From Amblyornis subalaris (Eukaryota > Chordata > Aves > Passeriformes > Ptilonorhynchidae): a stretch of 64,000 nucleotides of DNA. The stretch is from contig JACAXG010000002.1 in assembly GCA_018881555.1 (NCBI GenBank), positions 24,391,786 to 24,455,785 of the forward strand, given 5' to 3'. The notes beneath the pieces are model-generated. The model was not told the origin of the DNA and did no database searches. It was given only the letters and a program-made list of their open reading frames with translations. Positions 53,584 to 64,000 of this stretch are shown here, piece by piece. Position 1 is the stretch's first letter. Each line of letters starts with the position of its first letter. The translations under genes and the position numbers were made by a program.

Positions 53584-53726
53584 CCCGCTGCAGAAAGCAG
53601 CAGTTGTGAACAAGGGAGGTTTGGTGCGATAGAGGCCAGACTTGCGTTCACCCAGTTCCAACCCCGGGCTTGGTACTGTTTCTTTCTTTTCGTTTGTGGC
53701 ATTGCATTTGCAATATTTCGAATACG

Positions 53727-53732
53727 AATAAA
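53727..53732 (+). promoter_or_regulatory. Polyadenylation signal of the LTR
   Basis: AATAAA, followed by a T-rich stretch, near the 3' end of the LTR-like element. Confidence 0.5.
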
Positions 53733-54399
53733 TTTTATATTTCTTTTATCCTCTGAATTGGCTGATCTATTTATATCAGTATCTTACATTGTACATATGT
53801 AAAAAATCAGACACTGAATTGAACAATTACATATTTGCTTAGCTTGAATTTGTATCCTTGATATTTCTGACCAGTCCCAGTTTCCCATGCCTTGTGGAAA
53901 GGAGCAGCCTTTGAAACAAGCATTGATGCTCTCACACATTTTGGCTTCTGCCATCGACAATTCATGTATGAAAGGTAGGCAAAATCTATTTCACTAAACC
54001 CCCCTGCAAAATTCCTTGGACACTTTAAAGAAAACAATTGTGCAGTCACTGGGTTTGTGCTGCAGTTGGACTGGCAAAAAGAGAAATATTATTCTTTGTG
54101 TCATGTCTCTGTAGAAAATTGGTTACTTCTCCTTTCTGCCTTTCACAAAAGCCTTATAGTTTGAGTTAGGGTTAGAAATTTGATATAGTTGGAGAATTAC
54201 TGTTAGTGTATGAACAACTCAAGGAAAAGATACCTGCTTTGAGGTGCTGCAAGGAAGAAACCATTATAATTTAACAGGCTGTTTGTTTTAAATAAGTCAT
54301 GCCTGTTAACAGGTTTTTCTCACAAGAAGCTTTTTTTCATTAATAGTAAATTTAACNGTAGCATTTTTCCATTTCAATTTTAAACATAAAGTTACCCAC

Positions 54400-54426
54400 C
54401 TTTTGACCTTGGAGTTTCCACAGATG
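54400..54426 (-). CDS. TRDN: Triadin-like exon, 27 nt
   Basis: The acceptor tract is gttttcttttattntacAG (one ambiguous base inside it) and the donor is AAG|GTGGGTAAC. In phase 1 it encodes (A)SVETPRSK plus a split G. It is less lysine-dense than its neighbours, but it is symmetric, in frame with both sides and has good splice sites. Confidence 0.72.
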
Positions 54427-55620
54427 CTGTANAATAAAAGAAAACATTCACAGAAACAAATTGTGTAAATGAATAAAGAAATTAAGATAGATCCTAACAC
54501 CTCTTCTCTTAGTCAATATGCTGCCTATCTATGCAGAGCAGGAGTTCATTTGTTTTCTGTAGAGAAAAACTGACACATATGTTGCTTGTTTAGATAGTCT
54601 CATGGCAGATGACTATTTAAGCTGCAGATTAAAAGCAATGGAAAACAAGGTCAATAGAGAAGTTATATATGGAGCTTCAATAGCTCTGCTATTTTCAAGT
54701 AATGATGATGAGAAAAGGAGTAAAATAGATTTCAGAACAGGCACATATTGAGTATAGGAGGAGGGTATGTGACACAAATGTTCTTTTAACAATTTCAGTA
54801 ATTTGCAGAAGCTAAGGATTTTTTTTTTTTTGAGTTCATTGAAACTTCTAGTATTAATACAGAGGAGGATCGAGTTTCAAAAGGCTTCCTTGAAAATATG
54901 CTTTTTCAGTTTAATTTGTTTGTTATTGTTCATAATTGCATTCACTAAATGCAAATTAATTGAACTACCACATTTCTCTTTTTTTCCATTATTCACACCT
55001 TCNTTCTGAAGCACTGTGACAGGTTTTCATGCTATAGAAAAGTACGGATTCATTTTTCTATAAATTGACTGTCTACTGTAGGTATTTCATGCTCAGAATT
55101 TCCATCTGAGAAAACAGAGTCATCTGATGAATGAGTCATCAAGCCGGGCTGCAAAAGGAGAAAATCTTTTTGCTTTCCCAAATTCGGATAAACTGGAGAA
55201 GNGGATTCCACTCGGAATAAGAGCACCTAGCTGCAACAATAAAATGCATTGGTGCTTGGCATGAAAACAGATTAAACAGCCTACGTTTTTTTCCTCCCCT
55301 CCATACTTTGAATCTTCTATGTTGTGTTTGTTTCTCCACCCATTTACTTTAATTTTCTTAGAAAAGACAAACCTTTTAAAAGCTGAAATAAAGAATTCTC
55401 ACCCTCTTTTTCATCTCAACATTTGATCAGATCTCAGTTCCAGAAGACCAAATGGTTGCATGTCTGCTCCACAGCCATTCNGTTGCTTAAGTAACTTTAA
55501 TTAAACCAGCGAATTTTTATCCATGGTTTTATAATTTTTATCCCTCTGTAATCCTGTCTCAACTGAAACTCAAACCAGATTAATGAGACTCTAAAACTTA
55601 CAGTCTTTTGCAGGACTTAC
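54427..55620 (-). other. Intron between the second 33-nt exon and the 27-nt exon
   Basis: About 1.2 kb. No repeat or exon was recognised. Confidence 0.65.
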
Positions 55621-55653
55621 CATGCAATTTTACTTCTTTCTTTGCTGTTTTGG
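55621..55653 (-). CDS. TRDN: Triadin-like KE exon, 33 nt
   Basis: The acceptor tttgtttgtttttacAG and the donor ATG|GTAAGTCC are both strong. In phase 1 it encodes (A)KTAKKEVKLH, followed by a split G. It has the same length as the exon 107 bp upstream and a similar basic/acidic make-up, so the two may be duplicates. The join to the following 27-nt exon makes GCA (Ala). Confidence 0.82.
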
Positions 55654-55760
55654 CTGTAAAAACAAACAAACAAGAAAACAAAAAAAAATTAAATATTGGC
55701 TGCCAACATGAATTAATTTAAAATAGTGGGATAGTAAGATAAAAAGGGGACAATATTCAC

Positions 55761-55793
55761 CAGAGTCCGTTATTTTTTCTTTTTTATGTGGTT
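55761..55793 (-). CDS. TRDN: Triadin-like KE exon, 33 nt
   Basis: This is the most upstream clear exon. The acceptor is a long pyrimidine run ending ttctttttcAG and the donor reads CTG|GTGAATAT. In phase 1 it encodes (E)PHKKEKITDS, with the last base G starting the next codon. That G joins CC of the next exon to give GCC (Ala). The 11 codons carry four charged Lys/Glu pairs typical of the triadin lumenal tail. The downstream intron is only about 107 bp, so this exon and the next form a tight pair. Confidence 0.8.
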
Positions 55794-58700
55794 CTGAAAA
55801 AGAAAAAAAAAGTAAAGTATACATTTCTCTTCTTGTAATGTTTTGTTTAATTGCCTTGGACAATCATTTATCATGTCACTAGTGGCCATTGGATGTGACA
55901 CATTCCTATGGACTCAATTTGANGACCCCTTCCCTGCTTTTCTGCATGTCAAAATAAAGCCTTTGTAGTTGTAATCAGTCTCTTCAGTGGTTTTCACACT
56001 GCATAAACAGGGTCAAATTAGCTGTTAATAATGGAGAGCAAAGGATTTATCTTTCATGATAAGGTGCAAAAAGGAAACCATAGAAACAGTGTAGGTTAAA
56101 GCATCTGCAGTTTTACTTCAGAGTGGTTAAATGGAAGCCTGCAACCCAACTCAGTGTGTGCCTCAGGACACCTGTGGTCCTTCTTTTTCTTCNCTAGAGA
56201 GACTGGAGAATAAGCACATCATCTACTGCAGCCACTGCTGCTCTACCGCCATGGGAGAGAGGAGAGATCCTCTCCTCTTTTACAGGAGTGCACAGCGTGG
56301 AGGAAAGGATTGCCCACTGGAGCTCACCACCAGAACAGGATTTGGAACCTGAAGCTGAAAAGCTTCACCCACTTTTAAACTCTGTGCCCTCTAGCAGTCT
56401 ATGACTGGGATTTACAACTTTGTAATGGTAGTTTCTGTAACACCTCTTTCCATGGTGCAAGGATGTGCTTTAACACCCCCTCACAGAAGGAGCAGGCAGC
56501 CTGCTGCGGGGAGAGACTGTGTGTTTGTCTCAGAAACTGAGCATCATCTACCAGCCAGTGCTGACATTCACAGCAGTAAAAAAATAGTTATGCTTTTTCT
56601 GTCTGCAGATGCTTTTAAACAGCATATGGAAAGGCTCTTCTGTGCAGGTTTGGATCCACACGGGAACATTTCCTAAATTCGAGAGTATCTGAGCTGAGTG
56701 ATCACAAATTATATCATAGAATCCTCNAATCATACAGTATCTCGAGTTGGAAGGAATAGTCTTGGGTTCTAACTCAGGATATTCTATGAATCACAAGGAT
56801 CATTGAGTCCAGCTCCTGGCTCTACACAGAATAAACCCTGAGTCACACCATGCACTTGAGAGCATTGTCCATGCGCTTCTTGAACTCTGTCAGGCTGGTG
56901 CTGTGACCACTTCCATGGGGGAGCCTGTTCCAGTGCCCAGCCACCCTCTGGGTGAAGAACCTTTTCCTGATATCCAGCCTAAACGTCCCCTGACACAACT
57001 TCAGGCCAGTCCCTCGGGTCCTGTCGCTGGTCACCACAGGGAAGAGATCAGTGCCTGCCCCTTCTCCTCCCCTCACGAGGAAGTTGTAACAGCAATGAGG
57101 TCTCCCCTCAGCCTCCTCTTCTTCAGGCTGAACAGACCGAGTAACTTCAGCCAGTGCTTGTATGGCTTCTCCTCTAGACCCTTCACCACCTTCACAGTCC
57201 TCCTTTGGATGCTCTCGAATAGCTTTATATCCTTATATGGTGGCGCTCGAAACTGCACACAGGACTTAAGGCGAATACTTTTAAATACATTGCTCATTGC
57301 TTACCAGTATCTGATGACTGTGTTTTCTCCAGGCTTATTATAGGTTATATTTGTATTAATGCTGTGGTATACAGTTGAGCAACAGTAATGTTTAAACAGT
57401 TTCTACTCTAGAATCAAGATAAAAAGTTCCANGTACAAAGTGACTCTGAATGTTGTACCCTCACTAAAAGCAACCTTATTCATAAATGAGAGCTATCATT
57501 CAATTGAATAAGAAAAAAGAAACAAGATCTGCCAACAGAAAATTAAATATGTTCATCAACAACATTAATATGAATAATATTCCCATTAAATATTAATTCA
57601 TAATCAATATTAATACTGGCTGCACAGTGNACAATTAAAAGACATATACTTTGTGAACAGTTATGAAAATAATTTGTATTAGAAAGGACAGACAGATCTG
57701 AAATATGAAAAATAAACAACAATTTTTAAGTTTCAAGCAAACTACGTCATTACTCCATACTCCCACTCCCAATAAGCTCATATCGAACAACCCATTTCAG
57801 TTCTATCTGAAATAAAATACTAATTTTTGTCTGGGTTTTCAAATCTCTCTGAAGAGCCATCTCACATCTATTTTAAAGAAAAATCTAGTTTCTAAAATAA
57901 AGCTTTATTCCAAGTTCTTAAAAAAAAGAGNTTTTTTTTTTTCCCCAAAATATTTNTGGAATTTCTTCACAACTTCAAAACCAATATTTTTCAGCCAAAA
58001 TGTACTCTTCAAATCATCAAGATTAATTGACTGAAATCATGGACCTAGCTTTACTACAGATATATAAAGCATGTTTTAGTGTATTGATTATATAACATAT
58101 ACGTATTGAAAATATTATAGATTCTTTATAGACACATTGTATAGAAGTGAAATTTAGTGGAAATGGTCATGGAGCAGGTGCAGGTCATCAAAACAAGGAG
58201 TCATGGTTATGNTTTTCCCAGCAATATGAAAAAGTGATGGAGATAGAGAGCAAATTGACACTAAATAATTTGTTGCCTGAATAAATATATTTTCTTGATN
58301 GCATACTACCTTGGGCTGCCACTAGTATAGGTCAAGGAGGAAAAATGTAGTAAAAACTGAGAGGGCAGAAGTTTGGGACTTAGTAGTTTGACTGACTCAG
58401 TGATCTTAATCATAACAACAGCAGCAGCTTTGGTTTTGTGTAGCCCAAGTGCTCTTCAGACCATCCACTTTCATGCAGATATTTTAGGACTCATTCTGGA
58501 AATTGTAATTTTGATCGGTTTTATGGGGTTTTCTGTTTTGTTATTGCTCAAGGCTGCTTCCTGGAAACTGAAGGAAATGTAATTCTGTCTTTAGTGGTTC
58601 TGAGGCAATTATTTTGCCCTCTCATTCTAAGATCTCTCAGCTCTCATGAGATCATGGAACAGTATGATCTTAATAACACTCAGCAAGTGTTTTGGCAGAG

Positions 58701-61700
58701 TATAAAATAATCCATTTATTTAGCTTTATTTCACAAGTTTTTAAAACTGCAATTATTAAGAAAGTTCTATAGACCTTTCTAACATATTTACTTCCAGAAG
58801 CATGTGAAATAAGATCCTTTCCCATGAGAAAATTTATAAAAATGAATAATAAAATAGAAAATAGAAAATAGAATTTGACATCAAGCATTTCTGGGAGATC
58901 CGACATGCTATGAGATTTCAAGTNATTCCTGTGTTGGTATTTGAATGGAATGAACAGAAACCTTTTATTGCATGAGCCGTATACTTCAGGAAACTTCAGA
59001 CCTAGATCTTTCCTGTTTGTCACAAGTTATCATTACTTGATCTCAATGTCTTATTCTTTACTTTTTTTGTACTTTCAAGTAGTTAGTATGACACATGAAA
59101 GGATATTGCCAACTGTAGACACATTAGACCTTTGCCAGGGCATTTGTCATTCTTTTTATATTTAACCTTTTTTGCATGTATATAAGACTGTACAGCATGT
59201 TTTTATTCAGGGAAGTTTTGCTGGTAATATATTATTTTTCTACCATGCATGGAATTGAGATCTGATTTAGTTTGACATTTTACCATCTTTATACACTCTG
59301 ATGCTTTGAACAAATGGCTTTTCTTTTTTTATNAAAACTGGCAAAATTATGTAAAACATGCCCATAAAAGCATATAAACGTGTTTTTTGTTTCATTGCCA
59401 GTGACATACTCCTAGGCAATCCAGAGTAGGTGGGAGACAGCAGAGAGCCTGAATCTGCCTCTAGCTCTTCCCTAATCCACATTCTTCCCTAAAGCACAAA
59501 TAGTGCTGAAAAGCATCTAGGCTGGCAAATTTGCTGCGGTGTATTTTCATTTTTACTACCAGGAGAGACAGTCACAAAGTGTGACCCTCTGCCATCCAAC
59601 AGGAGAGAACAATTGATATCCCATCACAATTCATATAGGTATGTGCACACATGGATGAGTGTGTGTGCGCACCTGTTATCTCCTAATTGAGATAAAGTAT
59701 ACATGTCCAATAAATATTCAGGAAAATAAAAATTGTATAGGGAATGACACGGATTGGGAAAAGTACAAATAAATGGCATTTCAAGTGGATTTGCTGTTGT
59801 GTGGTGTGCACCACTCTTTAATTAACCAACACCACTTTGTTTGCACTCGGTAGCTCCATAAAAATGGGGTTTTCTGTCCTGTTGTTTATCTTTTACCACA
59901 AATATTTCAGTGAAGCCTACTGTTGTCATATTCTATGCAGTGTCTTGANTACTTAAATCCTTAGACAGCAGAAAGTTAGCTTGGTTTTACAGTTTTGTAA
60001 TCTCAGTTTTATAGTCTGTCATTTCCCTTCTCAGACATTCATATCATGTTAGTTAATTAAAACCAAATGAGACAGAGTGGTAAAGCTCTCCAAGATATCC
60101 TTTCATTAAGAATATTGTGAACATAAGTATCTAGATAAAGAGAAGATCCCTTTAGTCCCTTCTGTTGAAGGCAAAAGTTGCAAATTGAGTTCAGTCACGT
60201 TGTTAGACTGGAGATAATCCACATGAGAAAATTTTGCATCAAACTAGATTTTTCCAGTTCTCCTGCTCCCAAGGCGTATGTGTTTTGCTATATTTCGCTG
60301 CTATTCTTACTTTCTAGATCAGTGTGGAAAACCTCACTGCCACTTTACACTTTGATTTATAAAGGTAATGAAATGCACAAATACATTTCCTTCTGGAATA
60401 AGAACACACCCAAGAAACCCCTTCGTGAAANCATGCCACACATGTATTCTCTCCTCTATATAGGATCATCTTTTCAGGAGGGTAATAAACAGTTTTTCTG
60501 ATGGATTTTTGTGAAGAAAAGGGAAGCAGNTGACAGTTCTCTGTATCAGTATCTTTGTGTGAGAAATCTACCAGCCTGTTGGGAAATACCTGAGAAAAAG
60601 AAATATCTTTCATGCAAAGAGAAGAAAGAAAAGCCTGGATGAAACACAAATGCTTTCACTTCCATCTATTTGGTCCATAGCTTTTCTTCACAGGCAGAAA
60701 TCAATGGCATCAAAACTGTACATGATAAATTGTAGATGTAATATAATCACATATGTTATAGAAAACTCTAATCCACACCACTGCTCCCCTGAAAATCAAG
60801 TGACATTTTCATAATGATCGCAATGAACAGGATGAGATCCTTTTATTCCCACTCTAGCAAAGCGAAGGTGGTACCACTTCCAAAACATNAATGCCTGGAA
60901 AGATAATCATATCCATGGTGTATGTGATAGTCTAGATTCAACAAAGCTTAAGCATGCCCTTGAATGCTTCGCTAACTCAAGATGGAGTTCAAAACTTAAA
61001 GATTTGTTAAGTNCTTGCTGAAATTTGGCCCAATTCTAGCCAAAAGTGCACTTAAATTGTGAAACAAGTTCAGGGCCATGAAAGTTTGGCAGCCTGAGAA
61101 TGAGGCACCTTAAAATGCTTTTTCTGTAAAGAGTGGACACTTAAATAATCCTTTTATCTGTGATTTTTTAGTAGCACTTAATCTGACCCTCTTTTCTTCT
61201 CATTATTTTTACTTTCCTGTATGAAAAAAGTCATTTTTGTAGTTAACTTGCTCCCCCTGCCTTGCTCTTAAAGTAGTGCTGTCTTTGTGTTAGCAATACC
61301 ACAGTACTTTGATGCATAGCAAATACCTAATANAAAAAGAAAAAAAGCTGCATTTCTAGTACAAGTGTCTTCACAGACACTGTGATCTGAAAGGAAGTAT
61401 TGAAAATTCTTTTAACTNTACATCATCCTGAAACAGAGAATACTCTAAGGAAAATGTAAATGCAAAGTAATGTGCCAAGCTATGAGACTGGGCATTTCTA
61501 CATCCTAGCAAAAGTAGTAAAAATATCATGGATTTCAGGCCATTTACTCAAAAACATTTTGAAAAATTAGTAAATAAAAACTGGATTTCAGATTAGAAAG
61601 CTTAGTGTAAAATAAGCTATTTCATGCTCCATTTAAAGAAATCCTATATGTAAAGAATGCAAGGTTGTAAAGTAAAATCTTCTAACTACAGAAAATTCTT

Positions 61701-64000
61701 CCCCCTTCAGGATGTCTCTTGTGACATAAGTCAAGAATTCATTTTTCCTTTCCCATTCAGAGTTAGATAATGGCTTAGCTTGCATGANCCTGTGGACAAT
61801 TTAAGATGTCGTGTACTCTAATATTTTCTCAGGCTTGAAGTGGGATGAAAATGTCAGTGGGTTGAAATGATTTGAGGAATACATCTCCATCCACATAATA
61901 GATTCCTGCAGATATTAAGTGGCTGAGTGATGGACTACTGCAATAGCAACAAGGTTTGAGCTGCTAAGGGTACAGAGCGTTCCTGGCAGACCAGGAGCAG
62001 AGTCAGCTGTGAGGCTTCAATAAAGCCTAATGGAAGCACCTTAGGACAAATTGGTGAGGACCAAGACCCAGTTTCTCCTATCCTTNGACATTTTGTGGGG
62101 ACTGAGATCAGATCATTTCCAACTACTGTGCAAAAACAGGCAAGCCTGGAACTACCCCTTTAAAACCAGAAAGAAAATTAGTAAGTCAGAGAAGATATGA
62201 TATTTAACTTCCCAAAGAATTAAGGTNGGAAAGAGGAGGAATTATGCTGACATGAACTGAAAAGAAAGCATTGGTGATTCAGAAGGACTACAGAATGATC
62301 CTGGATCTAAATCCAAGGACCCCGAGCAGCAGGGGTTTATTTTGTTTACTGCTGCATAAACACCTGCTGAGTGAAGATTTATTTTGTACAGAAATTAACT
62401 GAAAAACCTGTCCTTATACATTCAATAAGTTACCTCTAACATTTGTCCCTGAAAAGTTAGACTGTANACCTGGAATACAAACCCTGAGAATGGCTGTGCT
62501 TACGTTCTGAAAAAGTCTGAGAGGGTTAACTTCAGGAAACAAAAAATTGAACAGGCTACTCTATTTACCAGAATAATGTTGTTGGTAACACCAATATGAC
62601 AGAAACACACNCAGAGATGTTTTCACCAGGTGCAGTGGTTGCTTATAAAGAGAAATTTCAGGGAACATAGAGGCACTCAGACATAAGATCCTGAAGAGAC
62701 TGCAGGATGGCAAACTTAACTGTATGCATATACGTGAGAGAGACAGACTCCTTTTCCTTTTTCCAAAAGTACTTACAGGGGGTGTGTAACATAAAATTGA
62801 CACTGATTTTTGAAGTCTCTCCTCTTGGACTGACTAAACAAGAAGATATGTGACCACACATATCTACACAAGATGAGAATATGTAGGCTGATGGATGATG
62901 CAGAAGGTGTGGTGTTGTGAGTAAAATACATCCCTGACGTGTGACTTGAGAGAGCTACCCGAGTCTGAGAAACCTGAAAAGCAATCTATGAGTTTGCGTG
63001 TTCCAATGTGTTGGCAAATTATTCAATAGAAGTGCTGAATTTTAGTAATCTTCTGTAACATTTATGTGGTTTTAGCTTTCTTTCAATATACTTGTGTCCT
63101 ACGGGTGATAATTAAAAGACAACCAATGAGCCAGCTCCTTGATAAATCTTTTCTACATTTCAAAGCATACCTACTGTCCCATAAACTTTTTTTATTTTTT
63201 CCTTTTAATGTAGAGCAAAACTGGTTATTCCTTATGGCAGTAGCTTTCCTGCTGCTGTTTTATTTACAATTGTTTTTCTTGAACCAAGAATTAAAATAAC
63301 TTCCCTGCTAAGTAAATACTGCCCATTACCAGTAAAATCAGTACTTCTTCCTGCATTAGGCAGAGTGATCTGAACCTATACAACCCATCACAAGGTTTTT
63401 CAGTATAGTCTGCATTCTAATATTCTGTAGTTACCCAAAGAATCCATTTCCTATATAATTTTCTATATAACGTCATCTTTCTGCTTCTTACAATAATTCT
63501 AGCACAACTGGCAGTCAGTTTGGGAGATTGGATGCAGCTGACATCTGAACACTTAAAATTAGCTATTGTCTGTCACACTTATTTTATTCTTTCTGGATCC
63601 AGACTAAATTTTATTGATTTTCAAGGGGAAAATTGTTCTCAGAAAGAGTTTCTGTTATGAACCCAAAGTGAGTGAGAGACGAATAAGATTTTTTTTTTTT
63701 TTTGCATGTGTGTGGAGAGGAAGATGGGGAAAATTAGACATTAAAACCCAGTAATTAGGCAGTTAAGTGACAGTACAAATCTGTTAAACATATTGTAAAA
63801 TTAAGTTTAAAATTTCAAGATCATTCCAGCAAAATTCTGCAATTAGGATTTAATTTTTGCAGTGTTGAAAAGAGCTAGAACTGATTTTTAAAACAAGCAA
63901 ATTTTCAGGGGGTAGCACTATCACTGGTGCTTAGGGAAGGTGCAGATGTCTTGCCTATGATGTGAGGTCATCCCTTGAGATGGCCTCACAGATGAGTTAT
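55794..64000. other. Upstream intron, runs off the window
   Basis: About 8.2 kb with no accepted exon. It contains one CR1 copy (56712-57295). Two splice-bounded candidates, 62434-62448 and 62777-62829, were rejected on phase or composition. The hydrophobic minus-strand ORF at 58670-59023 looks like AT-rich chance sequence. Confidence 0.5.
56712..57295 (-). mobile_element. CR1 LINE 3' part, diverged
   Basis: The plus strand begins tatcatagaatc at the 3' tail end. A reverse-complement CR1 3' UTR follows (aggatcattgagtccagctc). Coding relics on the minus strand include FRLDIRKRFFTQRVAGHWNR and [11 protein letters not shown]. It is 5'-truncated near 57295 and in the same orientation as the host gene. 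Confidence 0.83.

Larger units (their letters stand above)
53096..53785 (+). mobile_element. LTR-like element of a second retroviral family, CpG-rich
   Basis: The block is clearly richer in GC and CpG than its flanks (for example ccgcgcccgcccgaacg near 53190). It has a TATATAAG box at 53576-53583 and an AATAAA signal at 53727-53732, the spacing expected for U3 promoter and R/U5 of an LTR. The exact ends are uncertain. The sequence acatt occurs on both sides (53091-53095 and 53786-53790) and may be the target duplication, although the termini are then not a clean TG...CA. No primer-binding site or internal genes follow, so it is probably a solo LTR. Confidence 0.65.
3458..55793 (-). other. TRDN: Predicted triadin (TRDN) gene body, KE-rich lumenal exon array (partial)
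   Basis: At least twelve short minus-strand exons lie between these positions, all multiples of 3 nt and all phase 1 at both ends. Junction codons made across neighbours are GCC, GCA, GAT, GAA, GAG and GAC, so the joined reading frame never meets a stop. The encoded peptide is dominated by Lys, Glu, Pro, Ala and Ser, with no Cys or Trp in the well-supported exons. Triadin is an anchored protein of the junctional sarcoplasmic reticulum that links calsequestrin to the ryanodine receptor. Its lumenal part is a long KE-rich tail encoded by many tiny exons, and this fits. The related ASPH/junctin gene also has a KE region but is not known to me for such a long run of tiny exons, so it is the main alternative. 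The transmembrane exon and the 3' terminal exon were not found and presumably lie outside the window. Confidence 0.72.

Noticed and set aside
54234..54246. 13-nt candidate with an excellent acceptor and fair donor
   Set aside because: It is not a multiple of 3 and would shift the frame between two well-supported exons.
62434..62448. 15-nt candidate exon, phase 1-1, encoding GTNVR
   Set aside because: It is too short and not K/E-rich. Hits of this size with fair splice sites occur by chance in this window.
62777..62829. 53-nt candidate exon with good splice sites, QEERLQKS in frame
   Set aside because: It is phase 1 at the start but phase 0 at the end, which is incompatible with the exons downstream. 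It could be reconsidered if transcripts show it.
1..64000. CRISPR arrays, tRNA or rRNA genes, prokaryotic operons
   Set aside because: No regularly spaced direct repeats, no cloverleaf-type sequences and no dense ORF blocks were seen. The sequence is vertebrate intronic DNA.

Overview
This window is vertebrate nuclear DNA and almost certainly avian. It is AT-rich, has long stretches without coding potential, and carries several CR1 LINE 3' ends (the tagaatcatagaatg-type tail and its reverse complement). It also carries LTRs of the kind found in birds that begin TGTCCTGG. There are no bacterial-type operons, no long ORFs, no tRNA or rRNA genes and no CRISPR array. Species cannot be fixed from the sequence.

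The main content is on the minus strand. A series of very short exons runs from about 55.8 kb (5' side) down to 3.5 kb (3' side). Each has an AG acceptor, usually behind a pyrimidine tract, and a GT donor. Each is a multiple of 3 nt long, sits in phase 1 at both ends, and encodes lysine/glutamate-rich peptide. Twelve exons are well supported: 33, 33, 27, 48, 24, five of 51, 30 and 45 nt, together 165 codons. Three more are tentative (21, 24 and 63 nt). Joined in order they stay open with no stop. This is the architecture of triadin (TRDN), the junctional sarcoplasmic-reticulum protein whose lumenal tail is a KEKE-type region built from many tiny exons. The identification is by architecture and composition, not by a database match. 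Neither the cytosolic/transmembrane 5' exons nor a recognisable terminal exon is in the window.

Layout: 1-3457, no exon seen. 3458-3502, exon. 3.5-21.8 kb, an 18-kb intronic desert. 21.8-23.0 kb, one clear and one tentative exon. 23-33.7 kb, a large intron holding a solo LTR (26.9-27.3 kb), four CR1 copies (27.4-32.8 kb) and a perfect 14-bp inverted repeat (29.3 kb). 33.7-41.5 kb, five paralogous 51-nt exons, each encoding a 17-residue repeat. 43.6-46.3 kb, two to three small exons. 46.3-54.4 kb, an intron with two further solo LTRs, one of them with a clean 5-bp target-site duplication. 54.4-55.8 kb, three exons. 55.8-64 kb, intron with one CR1.

The most notable feature is the array of 51-nt exons, which looks like serial exon duplication that lengthened the lumenal KE-rich tail in 17-residue steps. 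All three LTRs lie antisense to the gene.
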